Shown one piece after another: positions 15,715 through 23,778 of a stretch of DNA of 64,000 nt. How positions within the stretch are numbered: the first letter of the stretch is position 1; every line of letters begins with the position of its first letter. Below the pieces are notes generated by a model. The model was not told where the DNA came from. It saw only the letters and a program-made list of their open reading frames with translations, and made no database searches. The translations under genes and the position numbers were made by a program. Origin of the DNA: Bacteroidota bacterium (GTDB taxonomy: Bacteria; Bacteroidota; Rhodothermia; Rhodothermales; Rubricoccaceae); NCBI GenBank assembly GCA_039821555.1, contig JBCBNX010000001.1, positions 112,576-176,575 on the forward strand, in the 5' to 3' direction.

Positions 15715-17025
15715 ATGCGCCCCCTACACGCAGTACGTCTGTTCCTCATCGGTGGTCTGCTTGTCGCGGTCGGCTGCGACATGGCAAGCATCGAACCCCA
15801 AACTGAAGCGCTCGCGTCCACGTCGAAACTGCGCCACTGGGACCTGCTCGATCGCACCGATGCGTCCGGCACGAGCCCCGTGTTGCGCGCGTTCTCCAGC
15901 GCCGAGCAGGACTCCGTCGGTGTCATGGTCACGTTCGAAGACGGGACCAACGTGGACCAAGCCGAGGCCGAGCTCGATCAGGTCTTCGGCACCCTGGCTG
16001 TGCGCGGTCGCAAATACTACCGCGATGGATTCGAAGGTGCTGCCATCGTCGTGTCAGCCGACGATGTGAATGCGCTCATCAATGTGCTCCAGGGCACGCC
16101 CTACGTCAAGTTCATCGAGCCCGACGTGCCGCTCGTGTTCGACTTCGAGGAGGCCCTGGTCGACCTCAGCGAGTCCAGCGGTCAGGTTACGCCGTGGCAG
16201 GTCTACACAGCGAACGCCCACAAGGGCCCGGCGAAGGCTGGCAACGGCCGCGGCAGCGTGGACGTCGACCTGTTCATCATCGACACGGCCATCGAAGACA
16301 ACCCCGACTTAAACATCGTCGAGGCGATCCGCATCCACGAGGGCGCGACGACGTTCGACCCCACGCACGGGACCCACATCGCGGGCATCGCCGCGGCGAA
16401 GGACAACGACTTCGGCATCGTCGGTGTCGCTCCCGGAGCGCGCATCCACTCGCTCGACGTGATCGGCCCGGAGGGCTTCGCGCTCATGTCAGACCTCGTG
16501 ACGGCCGTGGAGCACGTGATCGCGTTCAAGACGAGCAATCCCGACAAGCCGGTCGTGCTCAACATGAGCGTCGGTGCGGACGTGGGCACCGAGGACTACA
16601 ACGCCCTGGACGAGGCGGTGCAGCACGCGATCAATCTGGGCGTGACCGTCGTGATTGCGGCGGGCAATACGGGCTCGGACGCCCGCTTCTATTCGCCCGC
16701 GCATGTCGAAGACGCGATCACGGTCGGTGCAGCGATGGGCTTCGGGATGTACGCGCCCTTCTCGAACTACGGCGACCGCATCGACATCGTAGCGGTGGGC
16801 GTGGACGTGCTCTCGTCCGTAGCACAGGGGCAGTTCGCTGAGATCGATGGCACCTCGCAGGCCACTCCGTCGGTGTCGGGCGCGGCCCTGACGTACCTCT
16901 GGGAGAACCCGGGCGCGTCGCCCGCCGAGGTGCGGGAGCAGCTTGTACGAAACGCGCTCAATTCGATCTGGCGCCACGGTCTGCCGGCAGGCACGACGCG
17001 CAAGGGCGTGTATATCCCCCAGTGA
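15715..17025 (+). CDS. Subtilisin-like serine protease lipoprotein (family S8)
   Basis: 436 residues. Lipobox LLVAVGC (Cys21) indicates lipid anchoring. Residues 60-140 look like an inhibitor-I9 propeptide (SVGVMVTFEDGTNVDQAEAEL, then YVKFIEPD). The catalytic domain holds Asp190 (FIIDTAIEDN), His218 (THGTHIAGIAA), the oxyanion Asn318 (VIAAGNTG) and Ser381 (DGTSQATPSVSGAA), so the triad is complete. The aspartate motif is D-T-A where subtilases nearly always have D-S/T-G. A terminator follows closely. It probably acts on the outer or periplasmic face; the substrate is unknown. Confidence 0.93.
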   Translation: MRPLHAVRLFLIGGLLVAVGCDMASIEPQTEALASTSKLRHWDLLDRTDASGTSPVLRAFSSAEQDSVGVMVTFEDGTNVDQAEAELDQVFGTLAVRGRKYYRDGFEGAAIVVSADDVNALINVLQGTPYVKFIEPDVPLVFDFEEALVDLSESSGQVTPWQVYTANAHKGPAKAGNGRGSVDVDLFIIDTAIEDNPDLNIVEAIRIHEGATTFDPTHGTHIAGIAAAKDNDFGIVGVAPGARIHSLDVIGPEGFALMSDLVTAVEHVIAFKTSNPDKPVVLNMSVGADVGTEDYNALDEAVQHAINLGVTVVIAAGNTGSDARFYSPAHVEDAITVGAAMGFGMYAPFSNYGDRIDIVAVGVDVLSSVAQGQFAEIDGTSQATPSVSGAALTYLWENPGASPAEVREQLVRNALNSIWRHGLPAGTTRKGVYIPQ

Positions 17026-17037
17026 CGCTCGCGCAGC

Positions 17038-17097
17038 GGGCCAAGCCATGCGCCACGGGCACGGCAGGGGCAGGCCGCGCGGCTTGGCCCTGTTTTT
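17038..17097 (+). terminator. Rho-independent terminator of the subtilase gene
   Basis: Perfect 10-bp stem GGGCCAAGCC (17038-17047) with GGCTTGGCCC (17081-17090), an inner GC-rich loop and five T residues at 17093-17097. Confidence 0.85.
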
Positions 17098-17154
17098 GTC
17101 TGAGGACGGGGTCCACTCCGCGCCTTCCGCGACGGAGGGCAGCCCTGTGTCCCC

Positions 17155-17964
17155 TTGATCGTACTTCACCTTACCGATCTGCACCTGTTCGCTGATCCGC
17201 GTCGCACCTTGATGGGGTGGGAGACCGAGGCGTCGTTTGAGACGGTGCTCGCCGCTGCGCTCGCCGAGCGCCGCCCCGACGCCGTCATGTTGAGCGGCGA
17301 TCTCGCGCAGGACGGGTCGCCGAAAGCCTACGCGCGCCTTGCCCTGCGGCTGCGCCCGCTGGGATGTCCGTGCCTCTGGCTCCCCGGCAATCACGACCAC
17401 GCCGAGGCCATGGCCGCCGCGTTCGCTCCGTTCCCTTGGATGCGTGGTGGCACCCTGGACCTGGGCCGAGGCGGGGCAAACCAGCGCGATGCCTGGCGCA
17501 TTGTGACGGTGGACTCGAGCGTACGCGACGGTGATCACGGTGGCCTCTCGGCCTGCGACCTGCAGCGGCTCGACGCAGCGCTACGGGCCGCGCCCGGACG
17601 CCGGACCCTCGTCACGCTGCACCATCCGCCCGTTGCCGTCGGCGCCGCCTGGCTCGACGCCATCGGACTGCACGACGCCGCCGCGTTCTGGCGCGTCCTC
17701 GACCGCCACCCACACGTCGAAGCGGTGCTCTGCGGACACGTGCACCAACAACTAGACGTGACGCGCTCGGGCCCGAGCGGACGCGCCGTCCGCGTGATGG
17801 CCACTCCGGCGACGTGTTTCCAGTTTGCCCCCGGCACCTTTGACTTCGGCCTCGACGACCAGCTGCCGGGCTACCGCTGGGTTCACCTCGACGGTCCGTT
17901 CCGCACGGTCCTCCGTCGCGTTGCCGTCGCCACCGCGTGTCTGCCCACAGCAGCCGGCTACTAA
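17155..17964 (+). CDS. cpdA: CpdA-like 3',5'-cyclic-nucleotide phosphodiesterase (metallophosphoesterase)
   Basis: 269 residues with the full class III phosphodiesterase metal-ligand series: DLHLF near residues 8-12, GDLAQDG (about 47), GNHDHAEAM (about 77), LHHPPVAVG (about 150), and GHVHQQLD (about 192). CpdA hydrolyses cAMP to AMP with an Fe/Mn dimetal centre. Translation starts at TTG (17155). The gene lies 24 bases upstream of the GAF histidine kinase and about 2 kb from a predicted adenylate cyclase, so a local cAMP make/break pair is plausible. Substrate assignment rests on motif likeness; relatives can act on other phosphodiesters. Confidence 0.88.
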   Translation: MIVLHLTDLHLFADPRRTLMGWETEASFETVLAAALAERRPDAVMLSGDLAQDGSPKAYARLALRLRPLGCPCLWLPGNHDHAEAMAAAFAPFPWMRGGTLDLGRGGANQRDAWRIVTVDSSVRDGDHGGLSACDLQRLDAALRAAPGRRTLVTLHHPPVAVGAAWLDAIGLHDAAAFWRVLDRHPHVEAVLCGHVHQQLDVTRSGPSGRAVRVMATPATCFQFAPGTFDFGLDDQLPGYRWVHLDGPFRTVLRRVAVATACLPTAAGY

Positions 17965-17988
17965 CTCCTGCACCGAACCACCGGGACT

Positions 17989-19392
17989 ATGTCTACCCAC
18001 GATTTCATGCCATTCAGCTTCGATGACGTTGCCTTAGAAGAGGAGGCAGGCGCTGTTGGGGTAGTAGAAGGCGATGCTTCAGCAGCAGGAGAAGCCGCAG
18101 GGGAAGCTACCGCTGAGCACGCCGAAGGCCTGCTCTCTGTCTCTGACCTCCGACAGCTGCTCGACATCGTTTCTCAACTCAATGCGGTCGGGGACCCCCA
18201 GGCCCTCCTGACCTCGATCATCGAGACGGCGGCGGACCTGTTGGAGTGCGACGCTGCCTCGCTACTGCTTTACGACGACGCGACCGACCGTCTGCGCTTC
18301 GTGGCCGCGACCGGTTCGGATGCAGCTACGCTCGCAGAGATCCCGGTGCCGCTCTTCGGGAGCATCGCGGGAGCCATCTTCCGCGAGGGGCGCGTCGTCA
18401 ACACGGCTCGTGCGCAGGACGACGAGCGCCATTACGGCGACGTTGGCAAGAAGGTCAACTTCCAGACGCAGTCGCTCCTGGGCGTGCCGATGCACATCGA
18501 AGGGCAGGTCGTGGGCGTACTCGAAGCGCTCAACAAGCGCGCGGCCGACGGCGGGCCCCGTGACTTCGACCGGCGCGACGAGCACCTGCTGGCGCTCCTA
18601 GCCGACCAGACCGCCGTCACCATCCGCAACGTCCGCCAGCGCACCGCCCTGCGCGACGCCTACGACCGCCTGGCACAGATCGAGGCGATGAAGAGCAACT
18701 TCGTCACGCTCACCTCGCACGAGCTGCGGACGCCGCTCGCCACGATCCGCGGCTTCGCCTCGATCCTGCGCGACGACGCCGAGGACGAGACGACACGCAC
18801 CCACGCGGCCGTCATCGTCGAGTCGGCCGAGCGTATGGGGCAAGTCGTCGACGTGATGGGCGAACTCAACGAGCTGCGGATTGGTCGGACGCTGCCGTCG
18901 ATGCGGTTCGTCCGAGCAAGCCGCATGCTGCGGAAAGCCCGAGCCTCGGTGGAGCCTCACGCAGCCATGAAAGAGCAGACGGTCACCGTCGAGCCACCTG
19001 ATGCCGACCTGCACGTCTACGCGGAGCCGGAAAAGCTGGAGCGCGCACTGCAACACCTGGTCACCAACGCCGTCACGTTTACGCCCGACGGCGGCTCGGT
19101 GAGCCTGCGGGCCGTTGCCGCGGACGGTGGTGTGCTCTTCCAGGTCACCGACACGGGCTGTGGGCTGGCCGACGAGCAATTGGAAGCGGTCTTCCGGGAA
19201 TACTACCAGGTCGAGCAGGCGCTTACCCGTACGCACGGCGGTCTCGGCCTCGGCTTGACGGTCGCGCGCGGCATCGCCGAGGTGCACGGCGGCCGCGTCT
19301 GGGCCGAGAGCGAAGGCCTCGGGCACGGCTCGACGTTCTCGCTTTGGCTCCCTACGTCTAGCACGTCGGCTACCAATTCGGCGGTCGCCTAG
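17989..19392 (+). CDS. GAF-domain sensor histidine kinase, soluble
   Basis: 467 residues without a membrane helix. An acidic Ala/Glu-rich head (1-45) leads to a GAF domain (about 55-215; AADLLECDAASLLLYDDATD, SLLGVPMHIEGQVVGVLEAL), a HisKA dimerisation helix with the phospho-acceptor His in TLTSHELRTPLATIRGF, and a HATPase domain with N-box LVTNAVTFTPDGG, DTGCGL and GGLGLGLTVARGIAEVHGG. It should autophosphorylate on the histidine in response to a small molecule or light-absorbing ligand bound by the GAF domain. No response regulator is adjacent, so its partner is elsewhere. It follows the cpdA-like gene by 24 bases and may share its transcript. Confidence 0.93.
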   Translation: MSTHDFMPFSFDDVALEEEAGAVGVVEGDASAAGEAAGEATAEHAEGLLSVSDLRQLLDIVSQLNAVGDPQALLTSIIETAADLLECDAASLLLYDDATDRLRFVAATGSDAATLAEIPVPLFGSIAGAIFREGRVVNTARAQDDERHYGDVGKKVNFQTQSLLGVPMHIEGQVVGVLEALNKRAADGGPRDFDRRDEHLLALLADQTAVTIRNVRQRTALRDAYDRLAQIEAMKSNFVTLTSHELRTPLATIRGFASILRDDAEDETTRTHAAVIVESAERMGQVVDVMGELNELRIGRTLPSMRFVRASRMLRKARASVEPHAAMKEQTVTVEPPDADLHVYAEPEKLERALQHLVTNAVTFTPDGGSVSLRAVAADGGVLFQVTDTGCGLADEQLEAVFREYYQVEQALTRTHGGLGLGLTVARGIAEVHGGRVWAESEGLGHGSTFSLWLPTSSTSATNSAVA

Positions 19393-19425
19393 CTACCGGG
19401 CCGCAAAAGTGGGCGAAGGACGACG

Positions 19426-21213
19426 ATGTACCTTCGGGGATTGTTCGCTGCTACTTCGTTGCCCGTGTTTGCTCGTTTCAGCCTGCTCATCACCCTTGCC
19501 GTGGCGGCCTCGGCCTCGCTTGCGGCGCAAAGCAACCCGCGCAACACGTCGGGTGGCCTGCTTGACCCGCGCCAGTCGGCCTACGATGTCCACTACTACG
19601 ACCTCGATCTCGCCATCGACCCCGAGGCCGAAGCCATCGAAGGGACGTTGACCGTGCACGCCGCCGTCCGCGACTCGGTAGATGTGCTGGTCCTTGACCT
19701 CGACACGAAGCTAGCGGTGCGCGCGGCGTTCGATCACAGCGCCGACTTCGTGGCGACGGGCCCCGTCGCACTCGGCATCCAGCGCGATGCCGGACACCTG
19801 CTGCTGCACCTCGGACGCACCCTCGTCGCCGGCGATTCGCTGGTCGTCGAGGTCGTGTACGGCGGCCAGCCGCACGTCGCCGAGCGCCCCCCGTGGCAGG
19901 GTGGGTTCACCTGGGCGAGGACCGTGGGCGGGCAGCCCTGGGTGGCCGTCTCATGCCAGGGCGAGGGCGCAGACCTATGGTGGCCGACGAAAGACCACCC
20001 CTCGGACGAGCCCGACTCGATGCGCATCGCGCTCACTGTGCCCGAGGGCCTCATCGCCGCCTCGAACGGGCAGCTGCGGCAAACGACCGAGACCGAAGCC
20101 GAGGGGAACCCGCAAGCCGGCCCGGCCACGCGCACGTTCGACTGGTTCGTCTCTACGCCGATCAACAACTACACCGTGACGGCCTACGTCGCGCCGTTCC
20201 GCGTGCTCTCGGACACCTACACGAGCGTGACGGGTGAGACTATCCCAGTCACGTTCTACGTGCTCCCCGAACGCGCCGAAGAGGCCGAGGCGCTGCTGCC
20301 TTACTTCAAAGACGACCTCCGCGCCTTCGAAGAACTGTTTGGCCCGTACCCGTTCCGCGCCGACAAGTACGGTATCGGGCACACGCCCTACCTCGGCATG
20401 GAGCACCAGACGATGATTTCCTACGGCTCTACGTTCGAGCCCAACGCCTTCGGCTTCGACTGGCTGCACAACCACGAACTCGCGCACGAGTGGTGGGGCA
20501 ACCTCGTCACCGCGCGTGACTGGAACGACTTCTGGATCCACGAGGGCATCGGCACCTATGCGCAGGCGCTCACCGCCGAGCGCCACGGTGGCCTCGACGG
20601 CTACCGGCGCTACCTCCTCCAGCAACGCCGCCTCATCAACAACCGCCGCCCCGTCGCGCCGCGCGAGAGCCGGACGACGAAGCAGATGTACTTCGCCGAA
20701 GACGGCCAATCCGACGGCGACATCTACTACAAGGGCGCGTGGATCATGCACACGCTCCGCTGGCTCACGCGCGGCACCGATGGCGACGACGAGGTCTTCC
20801 ACCACATCCTGCGCCGCATGGCCTACCCCGACCCTGCGATGGAGCTCGTCACCGACGGCAGCCAGTGCCGCTTCTCCGACACCGACGAGTTCCTCCGCAT
20901 CGCCGAGGAGGTGAGCGGCCTCGACCTCGACGGCTTCGTGGAAGTCTACCTGCGCCGCGCCGGGCTGCCGCGCCTCCAGACGCAGCGCGTGAGTCGCGCC
21001 CGTGACCGAGGACTCGCTCTCCGCTGGGTGCTCCCCGACGGCCCGCTCCCCGAGGGCATGACGTTCGAGGTGCCCGTCGAAGTCACCGTCAACGGCGAAG
21101 CCCAGCGCGTCTTGATGCCCGGTGGCGAGGGCTTCCTCGCGCTCCCTGACGATGCAGAGGTCGAGATCGATGCGACGACATGGCTCCTGATGGACGAGGT
21201 GATAGCGGAGTAA
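19426..21213 (+). CDS. M1-family zinc aminopeptidase, secreted
   Basis: 595 residues with a signal peptide ending near SLAAQ (about 34). The N-terminal saddle domain (50-280) precedes the thermolysin-like domain: exopeptidase motif LGMEHQTM (323-330), zinc site HELAH (350-354) with third ligand Glu373 in WIHEGIGTYAQ. The C-terminal helical domain is shortened and followed by a beta-rich tail with FEVPVEVTVNGE. M1 enzymes remove N-terminal amino acids from peptides; the group with GMEHQ for GAMEN is common in Bacteroidetes-type bacteria. It starts 33 bases after the kinase gene on the same strand. Confidence 0.95.
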   Translation: MYLRGLFAATSLPVFARFSLLITLAVAASASLAAQSNPRNTSGGLLDPRQSAYDVHYYDLDLAIDPEAEAIEGTLTVHAAVRDSVDVLVLDLDTKLAVRAAFDHSADFVATGPVALGIQRDAGHLLLHLGRTLVAGDSLVVEVVYGGQPHVAERPPWQGGFTWARTVGGQPWVAVSCQGEGADLWWPTKDHPSDEPDSMRIALTVPEGLIAASNGQLRQTTETEAEGNPQAGPATRTFDWFVSTPINNYTVTAYVAPFRVLSDTYTSVTGETIPVTFYVLPERAEEAEALLPYFKDDLRAFEELFGPYPFRADKYGIGHTPYLGMEHQTMISYGSTFEPNAFGFDWLHNHELAHEWWGNLVTARDWNDFWIHEGIGTYAQALTAERHGGLDGYRRYLLQQRRLINNRRPVAPRESRTTKQMYFAEDGQSDGDIYYKGAWIMHTLRWLTRGTDGDDEVFHHILRRMAYPDPAMELVTDGSQCRFSDTDEFLRIAEEVSGLDLDGFVEVYLRRAGLPRLQTQRVSRARDRGLALRWVLPDGPLPEGMTFEVPVEVTVNGEAQRVLMPGGEGFLALPDDAEVEIDATTWLLMDEVIAE

Positions 21214-21235
21214 ATCGAAGTGCATACCTACCGCC

Positions 21236-21724
21236 ATGCGACTCCTCAAGGACCGAAACTCCGATGGGTGGCTACCCTCACGCTACCGCTTCATTCAGAA
21301 CCTACAGATTGGGACATGGCCGAAGTCGCTTCAATGGGCCGTCGGTTTGCTTGGAGTCCTGATACTAGCCGGGCTTTGCTGGATCATCGGCCTAGGTATC
21401 ATTACGGACAGCGAAGATGTTCGGATCTTGAATGAACGAGGCGTGGTCGCAACGGGCCTGGTCGTGGATTGTGAGCTGAGGCGCGTGGGGCGTCACTGGA
21501 GTCGCGTTCTCGTTGCTGACTTCGACGTAGAAGTCGATGGACGCGTGCACACACTTCGGAGCGAGCGTAAACGGTACAACGCCTGCCGCTCCTGGATCGG
21601 CTCCCGTGTGGATGTGCTGTACGATCCTGTCGAACCGACGAGGTCGCGCATCTTGATTGCGACGCTGGGGAAGCCACCGCCAGGGCTGTTGGACCCGCTA
21701 CGTCCAGAAAACCTCTTCCCATAG
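21236..21724 (+). CDS. Small membrane protein, DUF3592-like
   Basis: 162 residues. One or two hydrophobic helices (LQWAVGLLGVLILAGLCWIIGLGII, about 32-56) are followed by a beta-rich soluble domain with GVVATGLVVDCELRR and GSRVDVLYDPVEPTRSRI, which resembles DUF3592 domains (the DVLYDPxxP strand is typical). Base composition is lower in GC than the neighbours and codon choice is less biased, suggesting recent acquisition or relaxed constraint. No function can be assigned. A MITE-like element starts 33 bases after the stop. Confidence 0.6.
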   Translation: MRLLKDRNSDGWLPSRYRFIQNLQIGTWPKSLQWAVGLLGVLILAGLCWIIGLGIITDSEDVRILNERGVVATGLVVDCELRRVGRHWSRVLVADFDVEVDGRVHTLRSERKRYNACRSWIGSRVDVLYDPVEPTRSRILIATLGKPPPGLLDPLRPENLFP

Positions 21725-21756
21725 AGCTTCGGGCTGGAGAATCAAATCCACTCTGC

Positions 21757-21923
21757 AGTCATCCCCGCGAACGCGGGGACCCACACGGTTGACGCGGTGG
21801 CTCGGAGAGCCGCGAAGCTGCGCGCCAGAAATAGAAAGCTGCGAGATCGAGCCGGTTGGGTGCCATCGGGTCAGGCTCCCTGTTGATCTGATCTCGTGGG
21901 TCACCGCATGCGCGGGGATGACT
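21757..21923. mobile_element. MITE-like element with 28-base terminal inverted repeats
   Basis: Left end 21757-21784 begins AGTCATCCCCGCG; right end 21896-21923 is its inverted copy with 25 of 28 positions identical. Each end is itself a short palindrome around CCCCGCG/CGCGGGG. The 167-base element carries no gene. It resembles the widespread GTCATyCCCGCG-type dispersed repeats (such as Neisseria dRS3). No clear target-site duplication is visible. Confidence 0.75.
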
Positions 21924-21969
21924 ATGGTGGAGGGTGGCCGAGCAGAACCGGGTCGCTCACGGCCTACCC

Positions 21970-23604
21970 TCAGTCCGCCTGGTGGAATGGGTAGGCGAAG
22001 TGCGTCGGCGGGTTGAAGTTCTCCTTCAGCGTGCGGAAGCTGACCCAGCGGAGGAGGTTCACGTAGGACCCCGCCTTGTCGTTCGTCCCCGAGGCGCGTG
22101 CGCCGCCGAAGGGCTGCTGGCCCACGACCGCGCCCGTCGGCTTGTCGTTGAGGTAGAAGTTGCCCGCGTTGTCCGCCAGCGCGTCGGTGGCCTGGGCGAG
22201 GAGTGCGCGTTCGCGCGCGAAGACGGCTCCCGTGAGCGCGTACGGCGACGTCCGGTTGACGAGATCAAGCGTCTCCGCGAACGGCTGGCCGTCCGGCGTG
22301 ACGTAGATCGTGACGACGGGGCCGAAGAGTTCCTCGCGCATCGTCTCGTACATCGGGTCGTCCACGACGAGGACCGTCGGGTCGATGTAGTAGCCCTCGC
22401 TGTCGTCGTAGGTGCCACCAGCCGGGATGGACACGCCGTCGGTGGCCTTCGCGCGGTCGATGTAGCCCGTGATCTTGTCAAACGCCTTCCGGTCGATGAC
22501 CGCGTTGACGAAGTTCGTGAAGTCGTGCGTCGGCCCGACTTTGATCTCGGCGAGTTGCGCGAGGAGGTGCTCCTCAACGGCAGGCCAGATCGCCGCGTCG
22601 ATGTAGCAGCGCGAGGCCGCGGAGCACTTCTGGCCCTGGTACTCGAACGCGCCCCGCACGATGGCCGTCGCTACGGTTGCCGGGTTCGCCGACGCGTGGG
22701 CGACGATGAAGTCCTTGCCGCCCGTCTCGCCGACGATGCGCGGGTAGGTGCGGTAGTGCCCGATCTGGTTGCCGATCGTCTTCCAGAGGTGCTGGAACGT
22801 GCCCGTCGAGCCCGTAAAGTGAAGCCCGGCGAGATGCTCCGAGGCGAGGACCGGGTCGCCCACGTCGGCGCCGTCGCCGGGAAGAAAGTTGATGACGCCG
22901 GGGGGAAGGCCTGCCGCTTCGAGCACGTCCATAATGACGGTCGCGGCGCGCATCTGCGTGGGCGCAGGCTTCCAGAGCGCTACGTTGCCCATCAGCGCCG
23001 GGGCCGTCGGGAGGTTGCCCGCAATGGCGGTGAAGTTGAACGGCGTCACGGCGAAGACGAAGCCTTCGAGCGGGCGGTACTCCACGCGGTTCCAGAGGCC
23101 GGGGCCGCTCACGGGCTGGTCGGCGTAGACCTGCGTCATGAAGTGGACGTTGAACCGCAGGAAGTCGATGAACTCGCACGCGCTGTCGATCTCGGCCTGC
23201 ATCGCGTTTTTGCTCTGCCCGAGCATCGTGGCCGCGTTGATCGTGTTGCGATAGGGCCCGGCGATCAGTTCAGCGGCCTTCAAGAAGATGGCGGCGCGGT
23301 CGGTCCAGGCCATGCGCATCCAGTCGTGCCGCGCGTCGAGGGCCGCTTCGATGGCGTCGGTGACATCGCCGGGGCGCGCCTTGTGGAACGTGCCGATGAC
23401 GCGCTGGTGCTCGTGCGGGGGCCGCATCTCGCCAAGGCGCCCTGTCGTCCGGTGCTCACCACCTACGATAGGCCCAGCTTCGAGGTGCTCATCGCGCATC
23501 GCCAGTACGGCGCTCTGGAGCGAGGCCCGCTCCGGCGTTCCAGGCGCATAGCTGCGGACTGGTTCGTTGGTCGGAGCTGGCGGACGCGAAAAGGTGTTGT
23601 TCAT
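21970..23604 (-). CDS. pruA: L-glutamate gamma-semialdehyde dehydrogenase (delta-1-pyrroline-5-carboxylate dehydrogenase)
   Basis: NAD-dependent enzyme that oxidises glutamate semialdehyde to glutamate, the second step of proline breakdown. 544 residues, the length of the stand-alone bacterial/eukaryotic form. Motifs: FAVTPFNFTAIAGNLPTAPA (cofactor side), FTGSTGTFQHLW, general base Glu in IVGETGGKDF, nucleophile Cys in EYQGQKCSAASRCY, and EELFGPVV plus GQQPFGGARASGTNDKAG near the end. The start at 23604 (MNNTFSRPP) is preferred; an in-frame extension to 24171 is arginine-rich shadow sequence. No putA-type proline dehydrogenase is nearby. Long ORFs opposite it are shadows. Confidence 0.95.
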   Translation of the reverse strand: MNNTFSRPPAPTNEPVRSYAPGTPERASLQSAVLAMRDEHLEAGPIVGGEHRTTGRLGEMRPPHEHQRVIGTFHKARPGDVTDAIEAALDARHDWMRMAWTDRAAIFLKAAELIAGPYRNTINAATMLGQSKNAMQAEIDSACEFIDFLRFNVHFMTQVYADQPVSGPGLWNRVEYRPLEGFVFAVTPFNFTAIAGNLPTAPALMGNVALWKPAPTQMRAATVIMDVLEAAGLPPGVINFLPGDGADVGDPVLASEHLAGLHFTGSTGTFQHLWKTIGNQIGHYRTYPRIVGETGGKDFIVAHASANPATVATAIVRGAFEYQGQKCSAASRCYIDAAIWPAVEEHLLAQLAEIKVGPTHDFTNFVNAVIDRKAFDKITGYIDRAKATDGVSIPAGGTYDDSEGYYIDPTVLVVDDPMYETMREELFGPVVTIYVTPDGQPFAETLDLVNRTSPYALTGAVFARERALLAQATDALADNAGNFYLNDKPTGAVVGQQPFGGARASGTNDKAGSYVNLLRWVSFRTLKENFNPPTHFAYPFHQAD

Positions 23605-23743
23605 CGGAGGTGCGGCTGGATTGGGGGAGCCGAAAGATAGTAGGAGCGGCGGGGGCGCGGAGGCTGAGGGGGACCGGGGAGAGGGAGAACCGGAGAGAAT
23701 TGGTGACGGGCTTGATCTGTCTAACAAAGCGCCGCACCTTTTC

Positions 23744-23775
23744 CACCTTCGACCTTCGACCTTCGACCTTCGACC
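23744..23775 (+). repeat. Heptanucleotide direct repeats before an ABC permease gene
   Basis: Four exact copies of the 7-base unit CTTCGAC, preceded by a diverged copy (TTTCCAC), end three bases before the TTG start at 23779. They lie between the divergent pruA and permease genes. Confidence 0.85.
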
Positions 23776-23778
23776 GAC

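Noticed and set aside
19975-21249. A 424-codon minus-strand frame opposite the M1 peptidase
   Set aside because: No motif, skewed composition, antisense to a well supported enzyme.
21934-23640. A 568-codon frame on the plus strand opposite pruA
   Set aside because: Arginine/valine-rich with no domain, exactly antisense to an unmistakable dehydrogenase; produced by high GC content.
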